Shown here: positions 47,908-56,568 of the stretch, piece by piece
Numbering within the stretch: the first letter of the stretch is position 1
How the letters are laid out: the number at the start of each line of letters is the position of its first letter
Source of the DNA: Alphaproteobacteria bacterium
GTDB taxonomy: Bacteria > Pseudomonadota > Alphaproteobacteria > Thalassobaculales > Thalassobaculaceae
Direction of reading: 5' to 3'
Length of the DNA: 64,000 nt
Assembly: GCA_024742605.1 (NCBI GenBank)
Contig: JANSYC010000012.1
Coordinates: 1-64,000 of the forward strand
Program-made: the position numbers and the translations under genes
The notes under the pieces: model-generated
The model's database searches: none
Told to the model about the DNA's origin: nothing
What the model saw: only the letters and a program-made list of their open reading frames with translations

Positions 47908-49644
47908 ATGACCGCCTCGAACGACCCCAACAAAGGCAAACGCCGCTCCGCCCAGTGGTGGGGCAAGCTGGACAAGGACGGTTATGCCCATCGGTCCTGG
48001 ATGAAGAATCAGGGTTTTCCAGGCGAGGTTTTCGACGGTCGGCCGGTGATCGGCATCGCCAACACGTTCAGTGAGTTCAATCCCTGCCACGGCCATTTCC
48101 GCAAGATCTGCGAGCATGTGAAACGGGGTGTCTGGGAGGCTGGCGGCTTCCCGCTGGAGTTCCCTGTGTTCTCGAACTCCGAGAGCCAGCTGCGTCCCAC
48201 CTCGATGCTGTACCGCAACCTTGCCTCGATGGACGTGGAGGAAGCGATCCGCGGGCTGCCGATGGACGGGATCGTGCTGCTGGTGGGTTGCGACAAGACC
48301 ACGCCGGCGCTGCTGATGGGCGCCGCCAGCTGTGATCTGCCGACCATCTGCGTTTCCGGCGGCCCGATGCTGAACGGCTACTACAAGGGCGAGAAGATCG
48401 GCTCCGGCACCCATGTCTGGAAGTTCTCCGAGGCGGTCCGCGCCGGCGAGATGAGCATCGAAGCGTTCATGAGCGCGGAAGCGGACAACGCCCGCTCGGC
48501 CGGACACTGCATGACCATGGGCACCGCGTCGACCATGGCCAGCATGGTGGAGTCGCTCGGTGTGTCGCTGCCTGCCAACGCCGCGATTCCGGCCGTCGAC
48601 TCCCGCCGTTATGTGCTCTCGCACATGTCCGGCAAACGGATCGTCGACATGGTGATCGAGGATCTGCGCCTCTCGAAGATCCTGACCAAGAAGAACTTCG
48701 AGAACGCCATCATGACCAATGGTGCCATCGGCGGGTCGACCAACGCGGTCATTCACCTGCAGGCGATCGCGGGCCGGATGGGCGTCGAGCTTGGTCTGGA
48801 GGACTGGGACCGTCTGGGCAAGGACATGCCGTGCCTGGTCAACCTGATGCCCTCGGGCGAACACCTGATGGAGGATTTCTACTACGCCGGCGGTCTTCCG
48901 ACCGTGCTGAAGGAGATCGGCGATTTCATCCATAAAGATGCGCTGACCGCCAACGGCAAGGCCATCTGGGACAACGTCAAAGATGCCGAGAACTACAACA
49001 CGGACGTAATCTTCCCGCTGAAGACCCCGTTCAAGCCCAATGGCGGCATCGCGGTGCTGCGCGGCAACCTGTGCCCGGATGGCGCGGTCATCAAACCGTC
49101 CGCCGCCTCGCCGGAGCTGATGGTGCATACCGGGCGTGCGGTCGTGTTCGAGGATATCGAGGACTACAAGGCCAAGATCGACGACGAGGCCCTGGAGATC
49201 GACGAGACCTGCATCATGGTGCTCAAGAACTGCGGCCCGAAGGGCTATCCGGGCATGGCCGAGGTCGGCAATATGGGTCTGCCGCCGAAGGTTCTGCGCA
49301 AGGGCATCACCGACATGGTGCGGATCTCAGACGCGCGGATGTCCGGCACCGCCTACGGCACCGTCGTCCTGCACGGCTGTCCGGAGGCGGCGGCGGGTGG
49401 GCCGCTGGCGCTGGTCCAGAACGGCGACATGATCACCCTGGACGTGCCGAACCGGAAGCTGCACTTGGATGTCTCGGCGGCGGAGCTGGAAAAGCGGCAG
49501 GCCGCCACCACGGCGTTCAGCAACCCTTATGACCGGGGCTATTCCAAGATGTACGTGGACCACGTCAATCAGGCGACGGACGGGGCCGATCTCGACTTCC
49601 TGGTCGGTAAGTCCGGCACACCGGAGATGCGCGAGAGCCACTAG
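47908..49644 (+). CDS. IlvD/Edd-family sugar-acid dehydratase
   Basis: A 578-residue dehydratase closest to L-arabinonate/D-xylonate dehydratases rather than IlvD, judging by KRRSAQWWG and HRSWMKNQGFPGEVFDGRPVIGI near the start. Cluster cysteines occur in EFNPCHGHFR, LLVGCDKTTPAL and GHCMTMGTASTM. The Mg/active-site region GAIGGSTNAVIHL and the C-terminal KNCGPKGYPGMAEVGNMGLP, SDARMSGTAYGTVVLH are intact. It removes water from an aldonic acid to give 2-keto-3-deoxy acid. ATG 47908 follows GGAGGAAA. No other sugar-acid genes adjoin it. Confidence 0.85.
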   Translation: MTASNDPNKGKRRSAQWWGKLDKDGYAHRSWMKNQGFPGEVFDGRPVIGIANTFSEFNPCHGHFRKICEHVKRGVWEAGGFPLEFPVFSNSESQLRPTSMLYRNLASMDVEEAIRGLPMDGIVLLVGCDKTTPALLMGAASCDLPTICVSGGPMLNGYYKGEKIGSGTHVWKFSEAVRAGEMSIEAFMSAEADNARSAGHCMTMGTASTMASMVESLGVSLPANAAIPAVDSRRYVLSHMSGKRIVDMVIEDLRLSKILTKKNFENAIMTNGAIGGSTNAVIHLQAIAGRMGVELGLEDWDRLGKDMPCLVNLMPSGEHLMEDFYYAGGLPTVLKEIGDFIHKDALTANGKAIWDNVKDAENYNTDVIFPLKTPFKPNGGIAVLRGNLCPDGAVIKPSAASPELMVHTGRAVVFEDIEDYKAKIDDEALEIDETCIMVLKNCGPKGYPGMAEVGNMGLPPKVLRKGITDMVRISDARMSGTAYGTVVLHGCPEAAAGGPLALVQNGDMITLDVPNRKLHLDVSAAELEKRQAATTAFSNPYDRGYSKMYVDHVNQATDGADLDFLVGKSGTPEMRESH

Positions 49645-49661
49645 CGGACGACCGGTCGGGT

Positions 49662-49682
49662 TGGAGCCGTTCCATGGCTCCA
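49662..49682 (+). terminator. weak hairpin between dehydratase and MetE-like genes
   Basis: TGGAGCC (49662-49668) pairs with GGCTCCA (49676-49682) across a seven-base loop. No T-run follows, so it is at best a partial terminator, or a structural element of the next gene's leader. Confidence 0.35.
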
Positions 49683-49751
49683 GCCTGCCTACCGATCACC
49701 GTTGCCGATCGTCCCTCTCGCCCATTGAATAGTCTCTGGAGAACCAGAATC

Positions 49752-50789
49752 ATGACCACGAACACTTTGCTGCCGACCTCGCTGGTCGGTTCCTATGCGC
49801 AGCCGAACTGGCTTCTGGATCGATCCAAGCTTGCGGGCCGGTTTCCGCCCCGTACCCGGGCCCAGGAACTGTGGCGCATTGCGGACGAGTTCCTGCAGGA
49901 GGCGCAGGACGATGCCACCCTGCTGGCGATCCGGGATCAGGAACGTGCCGGGCTCGATATTCTGACAGACGGCGAGATGCGGCGGGAAAGCTACTCCAAC
50001 CGGTTCGCGACGGCGCTGGACGGCGTCGACATCGACAATCCGGGGACGGCCCTGGACCGTTCGGGCCACCCCAACCCGGTGCCGCGGGTGGTCGGGCCGA
50101 TCAGCCGCAAGCACGCGGTCCAGGTCGAGGACGTGAAGTTTCTTCGGGCCAACACGGACCGGCGGATCAAGATCACCGTGCCCGGCCCGTTCACCATGTC
50201 GCAGCAGGCGCAGAACGACTATTACGAGGACGAGGCCGACTGCGCGCTGGCCTATGCCGCCGCCGTGCATGACGAGATCCAGGACTTGTTCTCGGCTGGC
50301 GCAGACATCGTGCAGGTTGACGAGCCCTACATGCAGGCCCGGCCCCAGAAGGCGGAGCAGTTCGGTCTGGCGGCGCTGAACCGGGCGCTGGACGGGATCA
50401 GCGGCGAGACCGCCGTGCACATCTGCTTCGGCTATGCCGCGATCATCCACGAGCGGCCGGAGGGCTATTCCTTCCTTCCGCAACTGTCGGCCTGCTCGGT
50501 CGACGGCATCTCGATCGAGACGGCGCAGTCCAAGCTCGACTGCACCGTGCTGGAGACGCTGCCGGAGAAGAAGATCATTCTCGGCGTCCTCGACCTGTCG
50601 GATCTCGAGGTCGAGAGCCCGGAGACGGTCGCGGCCCGCATCCGGCGGGCGCTGCCGCATCATGCGGCGGAAAAGATCATCGTGGCCCCGGATTGCGGCC
50701 TGAAGTACCTGCCCCGCGACGTGGCGTTCGGCAAGATCAAGGCAATGGCCGACGGTGCGGCGATCGTCCGCGCGGAGTTGGGCAGCTAA
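49752..50789 (+). CDS. core-MetE-like methyltransferase, methionine synthase II family
   Basis: A 345-residue protein resembling the catalytic barrel of cobalamin-independent methionine synthase: TSLVGSYAQPNWLL near the start, GLDILTDGEMRRESYSNRF, KITVPGPFTMSQQAQ, ADIVQVDEPYMQARP, VHICFGY, and IVAPDCGLKYLPRDVAFGKIKAM, where the His and Cys match the zinc ligands of MetE. It is less than half the length of full MetE, so it is a short 'core' form that may take methyl groups from a partner protein or other donor. ATG 49752 follows the dehydratase by 107 bases. Confidence 0.85.
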   Translation: MTTNTLLPTSLVGSYAQPNWLLDRSKLAGRFPPRTRAQELWRIADEFLQEAQDDATLLAIRDQERAGLDILTDGEMRRESYSNRFATALDGVDIDNPGTALDRSGHPNPVPRVVGPISRKHAVQVEDVKFLRANTDRRIKITVPGPFTMSQQAQNDYYEDEADCALAYAAAVHDEIQDLFSAGADIVQVDEPYMQARPQKAEQFGLAALNRALDGISGETAVHICFGYAAIIHERPEGYSFLPQLSACSVDGISIETAQSKLDCTVLETLPEKKIILGVLDLSDLEVESPETVAARIRRALPHHAAEKIIVAPDCGLKYLPRDVAFGKIKAMADGAAIVRAELGS

Positions 50790-50798
50790 ATAAACAAG

Positions 50799-50825
50799 CC
50801 GGGGAGCCTGGAAAAGGCTCCCCGG
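50799..50825. terminator. intrinsic terminator, mainly minus strand
   Basis: CCGGGGAGCC (50799-50808) pairs perfectly with GGCTCCCCGG (50816-50825), loop seven bases. The minus strand continues CTTGTTTATTT, so it terminates the 3-hydroxyacyl-CoA dehydrogenase gene; the plus side is GC-rich afterwards but the hairpin likely serves the MetE-like gene too. Confidence 0.82.
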
Positions 50826-50838
50826 ATCGTCACAGACC

Positions 50839-51720
50839 TCAGCCGACCTTCTTGCCCTTCTCGTCGTAGCGATGCCAGCCGCGGCCGCCGCGGCGGCCGA
50901 CCCGGCCTGCCGCCATCAGGTGCTTGACGGTCGGACGTGTGTGGAAACGTTCGCCATAGGCGTCCTGCAGGATGTCGGAGACCTTCAGGGTCAGATCGAG
51001 CGAAATGTTGTCCATCAGCTCGAACGGCCCGACCGGATGCCCCAGACCCAGCTTGCAGCCGATATCCACGTCCTCGGGCGTGCACGCGCCTTCCTCGACC
51101 AGCCGGATCGCCTCGTTCCACATGGCGAACAGCACCCGGTTGACCGCGAAGCCGACCACGTCCTTGACGGTGATCGGGGTCTTGCCGATGACCTTCACCG
51201 CCTCGGTGGCGATCTCGACGGCCTCGTCGGAGACGTCGAAGCCCCGGATCACCTCCACCAGCTTCATCCGGCTGACCGGCGAGAAGAAATGCAGGCCCAG
51301 GAACCGGCTGTGCCGCTTCTCAGAGAAGTACGAGGACAGCACCGAAATCGAGATCGATGATGTGTTGGACGCGATGATGCAGCTGTCCTTCAGGACCTCA
51401 TCCAGCTTCTTGTAGAGATCGCCCTTTGCGGCCTCGTCCTCGGTGATCGCCTCGATCACCAGATCGCAATCGCCGTAGCCGGACACGTCCGTCGAGGTGG
51501 TGATGTTGGCCAGCGCCCGCGGCTTGTCCTCCTCGGCGTAGAAGCCGCGGCCGATGCCGCCGTCCAGGGTCTTCTCGAGCTTGGCCATCGCCTTGTCGAC
51601 ATAGGCCTGATCCATGTCCATCAAGCGGACCTTGTGGTCAGCCAGAGCGAACACCAGTGCAATTTCAGAGCCCATCATGCCGGCGCCGCAGACGCCGATC
51701 GTACCGAGTGCCATTGTCAT
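50839..51720 (-). CDS. 3-hydroxyacyl-CoA dehydrogenase (3-hydroxybutyryl-CoA type)
   Basis: A 293-residue NAD(P)-dependent dehydrogenase of beta-oxidation or butyrate-type pathways. The Rossmann loop GVCGAGMMGSEIALVFALADHKV is at the N-terminus, VIEAITEDEAAKGDLYKKL and ASNTSSISI follow, and the catalytic His is in LGLHFFSPVSRMKLVEVI. The C-terminal domain has AVNRVLFAMWNEAI and LGHPVGPFELMDNISLDLTL. Its end lies next to a clear terminator. It is 29 bases downstream of the acyl-CoA dehydrogenase gene, same strand. Confidence 0.92.
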   Translation of the reverse strand: MTMALGTIGVCGAGMMGSEIALVFALADHKVRLMDMDQAYVDKAMAKLEKTLDGGIGRGFYAEEDKPRALANITTSTDVSGYGDCDLVIEAITEDEAAKGDLYKKLDEVLKDSCIIASNTSSISISVLSSYFSEKRHSRFLGLHFFSPVSRMKLVEVIRGFDVSDEAVEIATEAVKVIGKTPITVKDVVGFAVNRVLFAMWNEAIRLVEEGACTPEDVDIGCKLGLGHPVGPFELMDNISLDLTLKVSDILQDAYGERFHTRPTVKHLMAAGRVGRRGGRGWHRYDEKGKKVG

Positions 51721-51749
51721 CCTCCGTTAAGTGTCTTTCCGCCGAACCG

Positions 51750-53564
51750 TCAGAACCAGTCCGGCACCATGTCCGTCACCGTGTCGTCCAGCCCCCGCAA
51801 CATCGAGGCCCGCTGTGCGGCGCGCGGCAGATCCCAGACCGCGACGTACCGCGCCACGTGCAGTTTGCCGAGCAGAAAATCACGTCGGTCCCCATCGGCG
51901 CCCCTGGAGAGGTCTCGCGCGGCCACCACAGCCTGGCGCAGCCAGATCCATCCGAAGACCGCGAGCCCCGCCAGATCCATATAGGCATGGGCATTGGCGA
52001 GATGCCGGGTCGCACCACGCTCCGTAGCCGATTCCGTCAGGGACTGGGTCGTCAGGACCCAAGAATCCCGGGCCTCCTGGACCGCACCGGTGATCGCCTC
52101 CACGCCCCCCACATGGCGCGCGTCGGCCAGCGTCGCGTCGATCTCGGCGATCACCGCCCGGAATGCGGCGCCGTCCTTCATCGTGACCTTGCGGCCCAGA
52201 AGGTCGATCGCCTGAATCGCATTGGCGCCCTCGTGGATCGGGTTCAGGCGGTTGTCCCGGTAGAACCGCTCGACCGGATGGTCGCGGGTATAGCCGTAGC
52301 CCCCCATGATCTGGATCGCATTCGAATTCGCGTCCAGCGCCTGCTCGCTGAACCAGGCCTTGATGATCGGCGTGAGGACATCGAGCAGCAGACCTTCCCG
52401 TGCGCGCACCTCCCGGTCCGGGTCGTGTTTCTGGCGATCCACCCGCAGCGCCAGATCGAGCGCCAGCAGCAGTCCGCCTTCCGCCACGCTCTTCTGCTGC
52501 AGCAGCATCCGACGCACATCGGCATGCGCGATCAGGTCGATTTGTGGGGTGGTCGGGTCCTTGTCGCCCGGAGGACGCCCCTGAGGGCGCTCCCGCGCAT
52601 AGCTCAGGCTCGCCTGATAGCCCTGATAGGCCAGCATGATCGCGCCCAGAGACACGCCGACCCGCGCCTCGTTCATCATGTGGAACATCTGGGCGAGACC
52701 CTGGTTCGGCGGGCCCACCAGCCAGCCTTCGCAGTCGCCGTTCTCGCCAAAGCTCAAGACCGTGTTGACGGTGCCCCGATACCCCATCTTGTGGTTGAGA
52801 CCGGCCAACCGAACCCCGTTCGGGGCACCGGGCGCGCCGGTCTCATCCAGCCGATAGCGTGGCACGATGAACAGCGACAGCCCCTTCACCCCGGCGGGCG
52901 CCCCCTCGATCCGGGCCAGTGTCATGTGCACGATGTTATCGGCCATCTCGTGCTCACCGCCGGACGTCCACATCTTGGAACCGGAGATGGCGTAGCGGTC
53001 GCCGTCGATCTGGGTCGCCTTGGTGCGCACATCGGACAGGGAGGAGCCGGCCTGGGTCTCCGACAGTGCCATAGTGCCGAAGAACCGGCCGTCAAGCATC
53101 GGCGGCAGCCAGACAGCCTTCTGCGCCTCGGAGCCGTGGGCATGGATCAGGTTGGCCGCCGCCATGGTCAGGAACGGATAGGCCGCCGTGGGCACGTTGG
53201 CCGCCTTGAAATGGGCGAAGGCCGCCTGCTGGATCACCCAGGGCAGTTGCATGCCGCCAAGCTCTGCGTCGTGGTGTGCCGAGAGAAAACCGGCCTCGGC
53301 GAATGCCTCAAGCGCTTGCTTGATCTCCGGGATCAGAACCACCCTGCCGTCCTCGATCCGGGGCTCGTTCGCATCGGACTTGGCGGCGTGCGGCCGGAAG
53401 CTATCTTCTGCGATCCGGCGGGCGGTCTCGATCACCTGCTCGAACCAGGCCCGATCGTGCTCGGCGAAATGCGGGTAGCCGGTCACCCGATCCGCCGCCA
53501 GCACCCGCCAGAGACAGAACTCGAGATCGCGCGGGTCCACCAGTGGCCAGGTCATACCGTTCAC
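51750..53564 (-). CDS. acyl-CoA dehydrogenase with C-terminal extension
   Basis: A 604-residue FAD enzyme of the long acyl-CoA dehydrogenase class related to DmdC, with a C-terminal domain beyond the normal ACAD fold. Landmarks are FGTMALSETQAGSSLSDVRTKA (FAD/substrate loop), KMWTSGGEHEMADNIVHMTLARI, FLIAYQGYQA-like IMLAYQGYQASLSYARERPQG, and MGGYGYTRDHPVERFYRDNRLNPIHEGANAIQAIDLLGRK, with the Glu of IHEGAN as the catalytic base candidate. The GTG at 53564 overlaps the SDR stop as GTGA. Whether it handles methylmercaptopropionyl-CoA or another acyl-CoA is unknown. Confidence 0.9.
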   Translation of the reverse strand: MNGMTWPLVDPRDLEFCLWRVLAADRVTGYPHFAEHDRAWFEQVIETARRIAEDSFRPHAAKSDANEPRIEDGRVVLIPEIKQALEAFAEAGFLSAHHDAELGGMQLPWVIQQAAFAHFKAANVPTAAYPFLTMAAANLIHAHGSEAQKAVWLPPMLDGRFFGTMALSETQAGSSLSDVRTKATQIDGDRYAISGSKMWTSGGEHEMADNIVHMTLARIEGAPAGVKGLSLFIVPRYRLDETGAPGAPNGVRLAGLNHKMGYRGTVNTVLSFGENGDCEGWLVGPPNQGLAQMFHMMNEARVGVSLGAIMLAYQGYQASLSYARERPQGRPPGDKDPTTPQIDLIAHADVRRMLLQQKSVAEGGLLLALDLALRVDRQKHDPDREVRAREGLLLDVLTPIIKAWFSEQALDANSNAIQIMGGYGYTRDHPVERFYRDNRLNPIHEGANAIQAIDLLGRKVTMKDGAAFRAVIAEIDATLADARHVGGVEAITGAVQEARDSWVLTTQSLTESATERGATRHLANAHAYMDLAGLAVFGWIWLRQAVVAARDLSRGADGDRRDFLLGKLHVARYVAVWDLPRAAQRASMLRGLDDTVTDMVPDWF

Positions 53565-54334
53565 GCCACCAGGAAGCCGCCGTCGACCGTGATGGTCGAG
53601 CCGGTCATGTAGGCCGACGCATCCGAGGCCAGCAGCAGCAAAGCGCCATCCAGATCACCGTCCCGGCCCAAACGGCGCTGGGGGATTCCCTTGATCAGCT
53701 TCTCGCCGGCGGGAGTGTGGAAGAAATCGGAATTGATCGGCGTTTCGATATAGCCCGGCGCGATCGCGTTGACCCGAATCTTAGCCCGTGACAGCTCCAG
53801 TGCCATTGCGCGGGTCAACTGGATCAGCCCGGCTTTCGACGTGCAGTAGGTTGAGAGTTGTCCGATCACATCGGTCCCCAGCACGCTCGCGATATTGATG
53901 ATCGAGCCACCGCACGAGTCCTCCGGGCGGCCAGCCATTCGCCGGGCCACCTCCTGCCCGACAATGAAACAACCCTTGAGATTGGTGTCGAGCACCTGAT
54001 CGTAGTCCGCGTCGGTCATCTCGAGAAACGGTTTGGTGATGGCGATCCCGGCATTATTGACCAGCACATCGACCGGCCCCAAGGCCTCCTCGGCCTCATC
54101 CAGAGCCGCTGTCACCGAGGCGCGACAGGTCACGTCCAGGGAGACCGCGTGCGCGATGCCACCTATGGCCCCGATCTCCTCCGCAAGTGCCTGCAGTTTT
54201 CCGGCCTGCCGTGCGCCCAGGACGACCTTCGCTCCATGAGCCGCCAGCGTGCGCGCGAAGCCCGCGCCAAGACCCTGGCTGGCCCCGGTGACCAGGGCGA
54301 CTTTGCCGGTGAGATTGAAATACGCGTCGGCCAT
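53561..54334 (-). CDS. SDR oxidoreductase
   Basis: A 257-residue short-chain dehydrogenase with TGASQGLGAGFARTLAAHG, VLVNNAGIAITKPFLEM, the active site STYCTSKAGLIQL (YxxxK) and a C-terminal TGSTITVDGGFLVA. It is the first gene of an SDR-ACAD-3-hydroxyacyl-CoA dehydrogenase operon, so an acyl-CoA or ketone/alcohol substrate is likely. Specific substrate unknown. Confidence 0.88.
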   Translation of the reverse strand: MADAYFNLTGKVALVTGASQGLGAGFARTLAAHGAKVVLGARQAGKLQALAEEIGAIGGIAHAVSLDVTCRASVTAALDEAEEALGPVDVLVNNAGIAITKPFLEMTDADYDQVLDTNLKGCFIVGQEVARRMAGRPEDSCGGSIINIASVLGTDVIGQLSTYCTSKAGLIQLTRAMALELSRAKIRVNAIAPGYIETPINSDFFHTPAGEKLIKGIPQRRLGRDGDLDGALLLLASDASAYMTGSTITVDGGFLVA

Positions 54335-54567
54335 GGTTCCTGCTCCCGATATGGAGCGGAAGTCTTAACGGGCCGTCCCCAGCAAGGCAAACGTCGAGCC
54401 GCCGGGGTCCCGGTTGCGACGGACCGCTGTGCATGCGCCTCGCGCATGATGAGATACCCCGAATCAACATGAGGCGGTTCGGCTCAATCCATCGTAAGGT
54501 ATCGTGCTTCTCTGCGGCGCGGCTTCGGGTTCTCCGATGCAGCCGTCTCTCACTTTAAGGAAACGTC

Positions 54568-54891
54568 ATGGTTAGCGGTTTCGCCCTGATTCCCGAGGGC
54601 GCTGTGCTGTATTTTATCGGAACGCTTCTGCTCGCCCGTGCCGCCGTATTCGGGCATCGCGAGGACAAGCACGATTCGAGCTTCCTGGTGATCAACTTGA
54701 TCAGCATCAGCGTGGTCGTTCTTCTCGCCGTCGGCATCGGCATGATGGTGGTCGGCGCGGCAGGAATTGAGGGCTTCATGACATGGGTCGTGCTCGCCGC
54801 AATCCCAGTGCTGATGGCCATCTCCGCAAAGGTCAGCTGGGGTCTGCTCGGTCCGAAAGACCCCGCGCCCCAGGTCGCACACCAGACCTGA
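54568..54891 (+). CDS. small integral membrane protein, unknown function
   Basis: A 107-residue protein with three hydrophobic segments (about 12-28, 40-62, 72-92) and a charged loop HREDKHDSS after the first. The C-terminus is cytoplasmic-like (GPKDPAPQVAHQT). ATG 54568 has AAGGA upstream. I do not recognise a family. It is monocistronic and flanked by oppositely oriented genes. Confidence 0.62.
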   Translation: MVSGFALIPEGAVLYFIGTLLLARAAVFGHREDKHDSSFLVINLISISVVVLLAVGIGMMVVGAAGIEGFMTWVVLAAIPVLMAISAKVSWGLLGPKDPAPQVAHQT

Positions 54892-54907
54892 GGCCAAACC
54901 GGCGTCG

Positions 54908-55162
54908 TCAGCCGGTTCCGGTCAACTGAGACAGGATCCAGATCCGGATCGCACCGGACAGGTTCGGTGTGTCCGGATCGGCGACTCGCGCTTCGTCGAT
55001 CTGAGCCACAAGCGCGTTGACCGACTGGCCGCGTCGGCTTGCCAGATCCGCCAGATGCGCCCAGAACGCATCCTCCATCGAGATCGATGTGGCGTGCCCG
55101 GAAATCAGGACCGAGCGTTTGCGCGGCCGGGCCGCGCCTGGCACCAGGGTGATCTCATCCAC
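54908..55162 (-). CDS. ribbon-helix-helix domain protein
   Basis: An 84-residue protein with the RHH_4-like arrangement: a beta-strand [20 protein letters not shown], then helices [24 protein letters not shown]. Such short alphaproteobacterial RHH proteins often follow fumC or fatty-acid genes. The start at 55162 overlaps the fumC end by eight bases, indicating coupling. Target unknown. Confidence 0.8.
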   Translation of the reverse strand: MDEITLVPGAARPRKRSVLISGHATSISMEDAFWAHLADLASRRGQSVNALVAQIDEARVADPDTPNLSGAIRIWILSQLTGTG

Positions 55163-56558
55163 CGTCCGGCCCCAGCATCGCCTCCGGGACCACCCATCGG
55201 TCGAAATCTTCCGCCGACAATGCGTTCAGATTCAGAGCCGCCTGTTTCAGGGTCGTGCCCTGTTCATGGGCCGTTTTGGCGATCTTCGCGGCCGCGTCGT
55301 AGCCGATATGCGGGGCCAGTGCGGTGACGAGCATCAGGCTTTCCCCCAACAGCTGACCGATCCGGTCCCGGTCCGCCTCCAGCCCTTCGACGCAACGTTC
55401 CGAAAAACTGGCCGCCGCATCGCCCAATAGAACGACGGAAGACAGGAACGCGTCGATCATCACCGGCTTGAACACGTTCAGTTCCATATGGCCTGAGGCC
55501 CCCGCGACGGTGATCGTGGTGTGGTTCCCCATCACCCGCGCGCACACCATGGTCAGAGCCTCCGCCTGCGTGGGGTTGACCTTGCCGGGCATGATCGATG
55601 AGCCCGGTTCGTTAGCCGGCAGGATCAGCTCTCCCAGACCGCAGCGCGGCCCGGAGCCCAGAAGCCGGATATCGTTCGCCACCTTCATCAACGACGCCGC
55701 AATGGTGTTCAGCATGCCGGAGGCGTCGACCAGCGCATCATGGGCAGCCAGCGCCTCGAACTTGTTGGGGGCCGCCTCGAACGGCAGCCCGGTCAATTCC
55801 GCCACCTCGGCTGCGAAGGCCTCCGCGAAACCCGGCTCGGCGTTCACGCCCGTGCCGACCGCGGTGCCACCCTGGGCCAGCAGGTAGAGTCGGGGCAGGC
55901 TGGCCTTCGCACGCTCGACCGACAGGGCGGCCTGATGCGCCCATCCACCGACCTCGTCGCCCAGACGCAGTGGGGTGGCGTCCTGCAGATGGGTGCGGCC
56001 GATCTTGATGATGTCGTGGAACGCCGTCGCCTTCGCGGCCAGTGCGGCATGCAGCCGCTCGAGCCCGGGCAGCAGCCTGTCATGCACACTGCGCACCGCC
56101 GCGATATGCATGGCGGTCGGGAAACTGTCATTGGAGGACTGGCCGCAGTTCACGTGATCGTTCGGATGCACCGGTGATTTGGTACCGCGCACACCTCCCA
56201 GAATTTCATTCGCCCGGTTCGCGATCACCTCATTCAGGTTCATGTTGGTCTGGGTCCCGGAGCCGGTCTGCCAGACCACCAGCGGGAACTCCGCATCGTG
56301 CCGGCCGGCCTCGACCTCGCAGGCGGCCCGGTCGATCGCATCGGCGATTGTTGCGTCTAGGACCTTGAGCCGCTTGTTGACCCGCGCGGCCGCCCGTTTC
56401 TGGGTGGCAAAGGCGTGGATCAACTGGATCGGCATCCGGCCGTCACCGATCGGAAAGTTCTCGAGCGAGCGCTGGGTCTGGGCGCCCCAGAGCCGGTCCG
56501 CCGGGACCTTGATCTCGCCGAGGCTGTCGGTCTCGATCCTGGTTTCGACGTGGCTCAT
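55155..56558 (-). CDS. fumC: class II fumarate hydratase
   Basis: FumC, 467 residues, the iron-independent fumarase of the TCA cycle. Motifs are [73 protein letters not shown] and the signature [17 protein letters not shown]. Length and motifs are normal. Its 3' end overlaps the RHH gene and it may be controlled with it. Confidence 0.97.
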   Translation of the reverse strand: MSHVETRIETDSLGEIKVPADRLWGAQTQRSLENFPIGDGRMPIQLIHAFATQKRAAARVNKRLKVLDATIADAIDRAACEVEAGRHDAEFPLVVWQTGSGTQTNMNLNEVIANRANEILGGVRGTKSPVHPNDHVNCGQSSNDSFPTAMHIAAVRSVHDRLLPGLERLHAALAAKATAFHDIIKIGRTHLQDATPLRLGDEVGGWAHQAALSVERAKASLPRLYLLAQGGTAVGTGVNAEPGFAEAFAAEVAELTGLPFEAAPNKFEALAAHDALVDASGMLNTIAASLMKVANDIRLLGSGPRCGLGELILPANEPGSSIMPGKVNPTQAEALTMVCARVMGNHTTITVAGASGHMELNVFKPVMIDAFLSSVVLLGDAAASFSERCVEGLEADRDRIGQLLGESLMLVTALAPHIGYDAAAKIAKTAHEQGTTLKQAALNLNALSAEDFDRWVVPEAMLGPDGG

Positions 56559-56568
56559 AACAGCATCC

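Noticed and set aside
49645-49751. SAM-type riboswitch ahead of the core-MetE gene
   Set aside because: The leader is about 100 bases with one 7-bp hairpin; no SAM-II-like pseudoknot arrangement could be recognised.
51657-53612. 651-codon open frame on the plus strand
   Set aside because: Antisense to the acyl-CoA dehydrogenase gene and without recognisable motifs.
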